Shown: positions 5,628-7,218 of the stretch, one piece after another
Position numbering within the stretch: position 1 is the first letter of the stretch
Layout of the letters: the number at the start of each line of letters is the position of its first letter
From: an uncultured Clostridia bacterium
GTDB taxonomy: Bacteria > Bacillota > Clostridia > Christensenellales > Borkfalkiaceae
Assembly (NCBI GenBank): GCA_934230055.1
Contig: CAKQEE010000055.1
Coordinates: 1 to 7,218, forward strand
Direction of reading: 5' to 3'
DNA length: 7,218 nucleotides
Notes under the pieces: generated by a model
Told to the model about the DNA's origin: nothing
The model's database searches: none
What the model saw: only the letters and a program-made list of their open reading frames with translations
Position numbers and translations under genes: made by a program

Positions 5628-5656
5628 TTGACTGAATATTAAAATTGATTTATAAT
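5628..5656 (+). promoter_or_regulatory. Strong sigma-A promoter for ATPase 2
   Basis: TTGACT (5628-5633), a 17-bp spacer and a perfect TATAAT (5651-5656). Transcription would start near 5663, about 15 nt before the ATG, giving a very short leader that just holds the ribosome site AGAGGTG (5666-5672). Confidence 0.85.
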
Positions 5657-5677
5657 TCTCTATGTAGAGGTGAAAAT

Positions 5678-7006
5678 ATGCTTAAAAGAAAGGTGTATAG
5701 GGAACTTTTGGAATGGAGAAGCGAGCGCAAAAACGGGTTAAAAAAATGCCTTCTTATTAAAGGGGCAAGACAGGTGGGAAAATCGTATATAGTGAAGGCA
5801 TTCGGGAAAGCGGAATATAGGTCTTTTATTTATATAGATTTTTTTAGGCAGCCGAATTTGAAGGCGATTTTTAACGGAGAATTGTCCGCCGACGAGATAT
5901 ATAAGCGAATGACGGCAAATATGCCGGAGATAGAGTTGATTCGTGGCGACACTTTAATTTTTTTAGATGAGATTCAATATTGCGGCAACGCCAGAACGGC
6001 GATAAAATTTCTGGCGGACGATATGAGATATGACGTAATTTCCTCCGGTTCGTTGCTTGGGCTATCTTATGGCGACGATGACGACGCTAACGTCGAAACG
6101 CCGAGTTCGATACCCGTCGGATACGAAAGACAGATAGAGATGCGGTCGTTAGATTTCGAGGAATTTTTGTGGGCTTACGGGTATAAGGAAGAAACCATTG
6201 CAGAGCTAAAAGGGTATTTAGATAACGGGGAACAAATTCCGGAAAGTATTCATAACAGATATGAAATGCTTTTCCGTGAGTTTATGGTTGTTGGCGGAAT
6301 GCCCGAGGTTGTTGCCGATTTTGCCGAGAATAAAGATTTTAATCGCGTTGCAAGGATTCAAGCCGATATTCTGGCGGAATATCAGGACGATATTTCTAAG
6401 CACGCAAAAGGAAGAGAAAAGCAATACGTCAGAATGTGTTACGATGCCGTGCCGAAGCAACTGGCAAGGGAAATAAAAAAATTTCAATATTCTACGGTGG
6501 AAAAGGGGCAGACGAGAAGGAAATTCGGCGGCAGCATAAAGTGGCTGAAAGACGCTAATATAGTTAACGCTTGTTATAACGTCAGAGAACCGTATTTGCC
6601 GTTGATGGCTAATGCAGACGAAAATCAGTTTAAGTTGTATATAAACGATACGGGTTTGCTTACTCGAATGTACGGCACGGAAATAAAACTTGCGATTCTT
6701 AACAATACTATTAAGGGTAATGCCAAGGGAGGCATATACGAAAACGTTATCGCCGAATGCCTTGTAAAAAGGGGATATGCGCTTTATTATTATAAGCCGG
6801 ACGATAGTCACGAAATAGAGTTTATAATAGAAAAAAATTCGGGTACCGTACCGGTAGAAGTAAAAGCAGGTAATACTGCCTCGGTTTCTCTCAACACGTT
6901 TATAAAAGATTTTTCGCCGAATATCGCGTATAAATTGATAGGAGGAAGAAATGGCGTTAACGGTGTGAAGTATACTTTACCACATTATATGGTAATGTTT
7001 TTGTAA
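5678..7006 (+). CDS. AAA_14/DUF4143 ATPase with C-terminal nuclease-like domain (ATPase 2)
   Basis: 442 residues from the ATG at 5678, chosen because AGAGGTG lies 5 bp upstream; an in-frame TTG at 5645 lies before the -10 box, so it would not be transcribed. The AAA_14 domain has Walker A GARQVGKS (29-36), Walker B LIFLDE (93-98) and the sensor-like SSGS (122-125). The DUF4143 domain has the VGGMPE signature (205-210), a winged-helix-like middle (about 225-330) and the C-terminal PD-(D/E)XK-like strand pair EIEFII (379-384) and VEVKAG (393-398). Glu381 occupies the position where ATPase 1 and most relatives have Asp. Its P-loop (GARQVGKS) and the ATPase 1 P-loop (GPKWCGKT) mark separate subgroups, so this is not a recent duplicate. 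Substrate and role are unknown; it is likely soluble. It sits alone in its own transcription unit between a strong promoter and a terminator. Confidence 0.9.
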   Translation: MLKRKVYRELLEWRSERKNGLKKCLLIKGARQVGKSYIVKAFGKAEYRSFIYIDFFRQPNLKAIFNGELSADEIYKRMTANMPEIELIRGDTLIFLDEIQYCGNARTAIKFLADDMRYDVISSGSLLGLSYGDDDDANVETPSSIPVGYERQIEMRSLDFEEFLWAYGYKEETIAELKGYLDNGEQIPESIHNRYEMLFREFMVVGGMPEVVADFAENKDFNRVARIQADILAEYQDDISKHAKGREKQYVRMCYDAVPKQLAREIKKFQYSTVEKGQTRRKFGGSIKWLKDANIVNACYNVREPYLPLMANADENQFKLYINDTGLLTRMYGTEIKLAILNNTIKGNAKGGIYENVIAECLVKRGYALYYYKPDDSHEIEFIIEKNSGTVPVEVKAGNTASVSLNTFIKDFSPNIAYKLIGGRNGVNGVKYTLPHYMVMFL

Positions 7007-7019
7007 ATAATAAACCAAC

Positions 7020-7032
7020 TACTGTAACAGTA
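7020..7032. promoter_or_regulatory. Palindrome TACTGT-A-ACAGTA
   Basis: A perfect 6+6 dyad around one base, 13 bp past the ATPase 2 stop and ahead of its terminator. The spacing is too tight for a stable RNA hairpin of the full length, so a protein-binding site is the alternative. Function unknown. Confidence 0.3.
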
Positions 7033-7043
7033 AAAATGCCAGT

Positions 7044-7085
7044 AACGTGCAATATGAGGAAAACCCTGTATCGCACGTTATTTTT
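7044..7085 (+). terminator. Rho-independent terminator of ATPase 2
   Basis: AACGTGC (7044-7050) pairs perfectly with GCACGTT (7073-7079). The stem continues inward with A-U and wobble pairs to GG/CC around an A-rich loop, and ATTTTT follows at 7080-7085. Confidence 0.8.
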
Positions 7086-7098
7086 ATATATCGTTAAG

Positions 7099-7111
7099 TA
7101 TCACTGTGATA
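7099..7111. promoter_or_regulatory. Palindrome TATCAC-T-GTGATA
   Basis: A perfect 6+6 dyad around one base, followed by TATTTTT. It is either a back-up terminator or an operator for a gene beyond the window. Confidence 0.3.
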
Positions 7112-7160
7112 TATTTTTAAGGAATCGTCAGTAAAAGTGCGGTTTTTTAAAAGGTTTTAA

Positions 7161-7172
7161 CGATAATTATCG
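7161..7172. promoter_or_regulatory. Palindrome CGATAATTATCG
   Basis: A perfect 12-bp palindrome. Its GATAATTATC core resembles half-site arrangements of Fur-family metal regulators, but it is too short to assign. It is followed by AGGAATAA and AT-rich DNA to the window end. No gene can be supported in 7007-7218. Confidence 0.3.
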
Positions 7173-7218
7173 AGGAATAAAAATATATAAAAGAATAAAA
7201 TTCGTGCCACTACGGAAC

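Noticed and set aside
5645..5677. TTG start giving an 11-residue longer ATPase 2
   Set aside because: The TTG lies inside the promoter spacer, upstream of the predicted transcription start, whereas the ATG at 5678 has AGAGGTG at the proper distance.
6218..6811. 197-codon minus-strand open frame opposite ATPase 2
   Set aside because: It lies wholly inside the DUF4143 coding region, has no ribosome site and no recognisable motifs.

Overview
The window looks like the chromosome of an anaerobic Bacillota (Clostridia-type) bacterium, probably gut-associated. It is moderately AT-rich, has strong AGGAG ribosome sites, and carries a hexuronate operon in which the fructuronate reductase is a short-chain dehydrogenase, the arrangement usual in Firmicutes. 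A placement below class level is not supported by what can be seen.

Bases 1-3118 (+ strand) hold the end of a uronic-acid catabolic operon: mannonate dehydratase (uxuA, cut by the window edge), an SDR-type fructuronate reductase (ATGA overlap), a FucU/RbsD-type sugar mutarotase, and an alpha/beta hydrolase. A strong hairpin-plus-U-run terminator follows. The hydrolase has scars on both sides. Its GTG start overlaps the stop of an orphan coding tail that has no start codon, and a frameshifted second copy of the mutarotase C-terminus lies downstream of it. This stretch was apparently rearranged by recombination between related operons.

Bases 3119-7218 are accessory DNA built around two different AAA_14/DUF4143 ATPases (P-loop ATPase plus a C-terminal PD-(D/E)XK-like domain). 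ATPase 1 is on the minus strand and is coupled through TAATG to a 46-residue protein. That small protein is a damaged relative of a 65-residue protein encoded about 1.7 kb away in the same orientation. The shared roughly 113-bp segment therefore flanks the ATPase 1 cassette as a direct repeat. Upstream of the 65-residue gene is a small HTH-like regulator gene interrupted by an in-frame TAG at codon 9. ATPase 2 is on the plus strand and has a near-consensus sigma-A promoter, preceded by three copies of ATTTTATGCAAAA spaced exactly 33 bp apart. It ends at a clear terminator, followed by two short palindromes.

The first half converts glucuronate- or galacturonate-derived intermediates toward KDG (D-mannonate/D-fructuronate branch), with the mutarotase and hydrolase as accessory functions. 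The second half looks like a hotspot of ATPase cassettes of unproven role. The biochemical role of DUF4143 ATPases is not established here, and no complete known defence system, transposase, integrase, CRISPR array, tRNA or rRNA was recognised.
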